From Chloroflexota bacterium (GTDB lineage Bacteria > Chloroflexota > UBA6077 > JADZDV01), in the NCBI GenBank assembly GCA_020850915.1, contig JADZDV010000382.1, forward strand, positions 1 to 7,036: a stretch of 7,036 nt of DNA. Reading direction: 5' to 3'. The position numbers were made by a program, and so were the translations under genes. Shown here piece after piece: positions 5,233 to 7,036 of the stretch (positions are counted from its first letter, which is position 1; each line of letters starts with the position of its first letter). The notes beneath the pieces are model-generated. The model was not told the DNA's origin and made no database searches. It saw only the letters and a program-made list of their open reading frames with translations.

Positions 5233-6660
5233 TCAGGCTCCCGCGAATTCGTGGAGCAGCCGGCAGAGGTACTTCTCGTACAGCCGTAGCCCTGCCACCG
5301 TGAAGTACTCGTTGGCCTGGTGCTCCCGGCCCATGTAGCCGATTCCGCCGGAGACGACCGGCAGGCTCAGCGGTTCGCGCGTGAAGGCGACGAGTGGAGT
5401 CGAGGCGTGGTAGATGGGCCAGGCGAGCGTCGAGGAGCCGTAGGCGGCCGCTGCCCGGATGCAGGCCTGGGCCAACGGCTCCTCGACCGAGCTCCGGCAC
5501 CAGTTGTACCCGCCGTCGCAGCGGATCTCGACATGCTGGAAGCCGTGCTTGTCGAGGTGGGCGCGCAGCTTCCGCAGGATGTCATCGCGGTCCATGTCCG
5601 GGAAGAGGCGGATATCCATCTTGGCGGTGGCGACCTCCGGTAGGGCGGTCTTGATGCCAGGCCCCGTCCAGCCGCTGACGACGCCGCTCAAGTTGATGTA
5701 GGGCTCCCAGAGGTAACGCTCCAGGACCGTCTCGAACGGCTGTCCGCGCCTCCAGCGCCTCGCCTGCAGCTTGTCGCGGACGGCGGCCTCGTCGAAGCTG
5801 GACTTCAATTCGTCCAGCAGCCGCCGCTCCTCGGCGTTCGGGGGGCGGAAGTCGTCGTAGAACCCCTCCACCAGGACGCGGCCGGTCTCGCGATCTCGCA
5901 GCGTACTGAGGGCCCAGGCCAGCTCCCAGGCCGGCGCGTCCAGCAGAGCGTCGTCGGCAGAGAAGAGCTGCGGCCCGGCTGGCCCGCCCCAGTCGCCGCC
6001 ACGCACCACCAGCTCGACCGGCACGACGCCGCGGAAGCCGAGGTACAACTGCTGGCGCTGCTCCGAGTCCCAGGCCGGATTGAGATAGTAGACGGCGCTC
6101 GCCTCACCCAGCACGTCAGCGTAGCGGCGCAGGAACTCCGGGAAGTGCGGACTGCCCTGCTCCTCCTCACCGTCAAAGGTGAACATGACGTTGCAGGGGA
6201 TGTCGCCCTCGACAGCCTGGAGGGTCTTGATCGCGTTGACCAGGGCCATGATGGGGCCCTTCTGGTTGCGGGCACCACGGGCGACGATGCAGGGCCCGTA
6301 GGAGTCCGGCAGGTTGATCCGCCGCGGCTCGACGATCTCAGCCGAGAACGGTGGCACGACCCAGTCCGGCTCATCCACCGGCATGACATCGTAGAGACTG
6401 TAGGCGATCAACGTCGCCGCGTTCGGGCGCTTCGAGCGCAGGAGCCCGAACACGGCGGGATAGCCGCCTTCCAGCTCACACAGCTCGGCCCGCTCGCAGC
6501 CGATCTCCTTCAGGAGATCGACCAGCATCGCGGCGCATTCCCGGACACCTTCGTTCGTGAAGGAGATGCTCGGTTGCCGTAGCAGCCGCTGGGTGTCCCG
6601 GACGTGCTGATCGAACTGAGCGTCGATGTAGCGCTCGAGCTGGTCCATCGAAACGGTCAT
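5233..6660 (-). CDS. M20-fold amidohydrolase/peptidase-like protein with altered metal site (paralogue B)
   Basis: This is a 475-aa protein homologous to paralogue A along its whole length, with many shared blocks (SKRPNA, AYSLYDVMP, YGPCIVARGARNQKGPIM, GDIPCNVMFTFDGEEE, WPIY, GREH..NEY). It carries the same M20 changes: Leu89 for the HxD His (Asp91 kept), Asn132 for the bridging Asp, Asn194 for the third ligand, and RGGDWGG (220-226) without the lid His. Glu166-Glu167 and His447 are kept. Differences cluster in probable substrate regions: YNWCRSSV where A has YNGTKTDD, and LWEPYINLSG where A has VMSPLMNVDG. Silent sites differ freely, so the duplication is old. The ATG at 6658-6660 has an excellent RBS and aligns with the start of A. 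The frame stays open to a GTG at 6918, but I reject the extra 86 residues for this protein. The only promoter hint is a weak extended -10 on the minus strand, TGG-TAAAGT (6732-6740), without a -35. It may form a homodimer or a heterodimer with A. Confidence 0.88.
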   Translation of the reverse strand: MTVSMDQLERYIDAQFDQHVRDTQRLLRQPSISFTNEGVRECAAMLVDLLKEIGCERAELCELEGGYPAVFGLLRSKRPNAATLIAYSLYDVMPVDEPDWVVPPFSAEIVEPRRINLPDSYGPCIVARGARNQKGPIMALVNAIKTLQAVEGDIPCNVMFTFDGEEEQGSPHFPEFLRRYADVLGEASAVYYLNPAWDSEQRQQLYLGFRGVVPVELVVRGGDWGGPAGPQLFSADDALLDAPAWELAWALSTLRDRETGRVLVEGFYDDFRPPNAEERRLLDELKSSFDEAAVRDKLQARRWRRGQPFETVLERYLWEPYINLSGVVSGWTGPGIKTALPEVATAKMDIRLFPDMDRDDILRKLRAHLDKHGFQHVEIRCDGGYNWCRSSVEEPLAQACIRAAAAYGSSTLAWPIYHASTPLVAFTREPLSLPVVSGGIGYMGREHQANEYFTVAGLRLYEKYLCRLLHEFAGA

Positions 6661-6667
6661 CGCGTTG

Positions 6668-6674
6668 CTCCTTT
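6668..6674 (-). promoter_or_regulatory. Ribosome binding site that sets the start of paralogue B
   Basis: On the minus strand AAAGGAG sits 7 bases before the ATG at 6658-6660. This decides the start in a frame that is open for another 86 codons upstream. Confidence 0.85.
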
Positions 6675-6734
6675 CCCGCCCATCCCAAGCCGAACCATGG
6701 ATCGAACGGCCCTCCCGCCTTCCACCCCTGGACT

Positions 6735-6990
6735 TTACCACCCCGCGCTGCAGGTCGGAGGCCCGCCCGGCCACGGATCCGGGCACGTGGGAGCGCTCGC
6801 CGTCGAAGATCGGCCACTCCACGATCGGATCCCACCAAGCCGGTTGCGAGCGTTCGAGCCGCCCCGCTTTCGGCACAAAGAGCTCGTACACGCAGGGCGT
6901 CCGTCCGACGTCCGGCACCGTGAAGAGCCGTCCCCCAGGTGCGCTCCGCCAGTCCGCTCCGAGACCCCCCGCTCCAGATATGCGTACCGT
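6735..6990 (-). pseudogene. Coding-like minus-strand stretch, possible gene remnant or frameshifted gene end
   Basis: Read on the minus strand in the frame of paralogue B, this stretch looks like real protein (for example RLFTVPDVGRTPCVYELFVP, then WWDPIVEWPIFDGE). Of 63 codons counted from 6921 downward, 54 end in G or C, as in the neighbouring genes; the other two frames look like shadows. No good start with an RBS exists, the frame is closed by TGA at 6991-6993, and no stop separates it from paralogue B. Just upstream a second frame reads NGERYAYLERG and would join this one smoothly by a shift at the C6 run 6965-6970. The simplest view is a decayed gene, or a gene broken by a homopolymer error. 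I do not recognise the family. Confidence 0.35.
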
Positions 6991-7036
6991 TCACCGTTGC
7001 CCGCTCAGGGTCGCTACAGGCCTCGCGCTGCGCAGG

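Larger units (their letters stand above)
6661..7036. other. 376-base right-edge region without an intact gene
   Basis: Apart from the paralogue B ribosome site (6668-6674), a weak extended -10 candidate on the minus strand (6732-6740) and the coding-like remnant (6735-6990), nothing firm is visible. A minus-strand frame enters from the right edge and ends at TGA 6991-6993 (last residues RPVATLSGQR); it could be the tail of a neighbouring gene or part of the same broken gene, and is too short to judge. I see no tRNA, terminator or repeat here. Confidence 0.5.

Noticed and set aside
6661..6918. N-terminal extension of paralogue B to a GTG at 6918 (561 aa)
   Set aside because: The strong RBS before 6660 and exact register with the start of paralogue A favour the shorter protein; the last part of the extension (about 6661-6730) does not look like protein. 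The outer part is reported separately as a possible remnant.
6980..7036. Plus-strand ATG frame running off the right edge
   Set aside because: It has no RBS and only 19 codons are visible; the minus-strand reading is at least as plausible.
1..7036. CRISPR, tRNA, rRNA, insertion sequences, phage or toxin-antitoxin genes
   Set aside because: No repeat-spacer pattern, cloverleaf, transposase motif or small paired genes were seen on either strand.

Overview
This is a high-GC bacterial stretch (about two thirds G+C by eye), densely coded, with the strong third-position G/C bias of such genomes. The gene mix is a chromosomal catabolic or transport neighbourhood of the kind common in soil or marine heterotrophs such as Chloroflexota, Rokubacteria-like lineages, Actinobacteria or Proteobacteria. 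I cannot place it more closely. I see no rRNA, tRNA, CRISPR array, transposase or phage gene.

Layout. On the plus strand, 2-2752 is the tail of an operon: the C-terminal two thirds of a DppB-type peptide ABC permease, its partner DppC-type permease, and an NAD-dependent dehydrogenase of the octopine/nopaline (opine) dehydrogenase family. A minus-strand short-chain dehydrogenase (2753-3523) converges on this operon with its stop codon directly abutting the dehydrogenase stop. The SDR diverges from a plus-strand M20-fold protein (3745-5175). The 221-base divergent spacer carries a near-consensus sigma70 promoter whose -10 runs into a perfect 16-bp palindrome. A second M20-fold protein (5233-6660, minus) faces the first tail to tail across a 57-base gap holding a strong GC hairpin. 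The right edge (6661-7036) has no intact gene but holds a coding-like, apparently broken minus-strand frame.

Most notable point. The two M20 proteins (476 and 475 aa) are old paralogues that align almost without gaps from the first residues. Both lack the same hallmark M20 residues: the His of the HxD metal motif is Leu, the bridging Asp of RGxxDxKG is Asn, the downstream metal Asp is Asn, and the lid-domain His is missing, with Trp near its place. The HxD Asp, the Glu-Glu pair and the C-terminal metal His are kept. This points to an M20-derived subfamily with a rebuilt active site.

How the genes may work together (inference). Oligopeptide-type importers often carry opines and modified or acylated amino acids as well as peptides. 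An opine-type dehydrogenase, an SDR and two amidohydrolase-fold proteins next to such an importer suggest uptake and stepwise breakdown of an amino-acid conjugate (opine-like, N-acylated or peptide-like). The substrate cannot be read from the sequence. The solute-binding protein and ATPases of the transporter lie outside the window.
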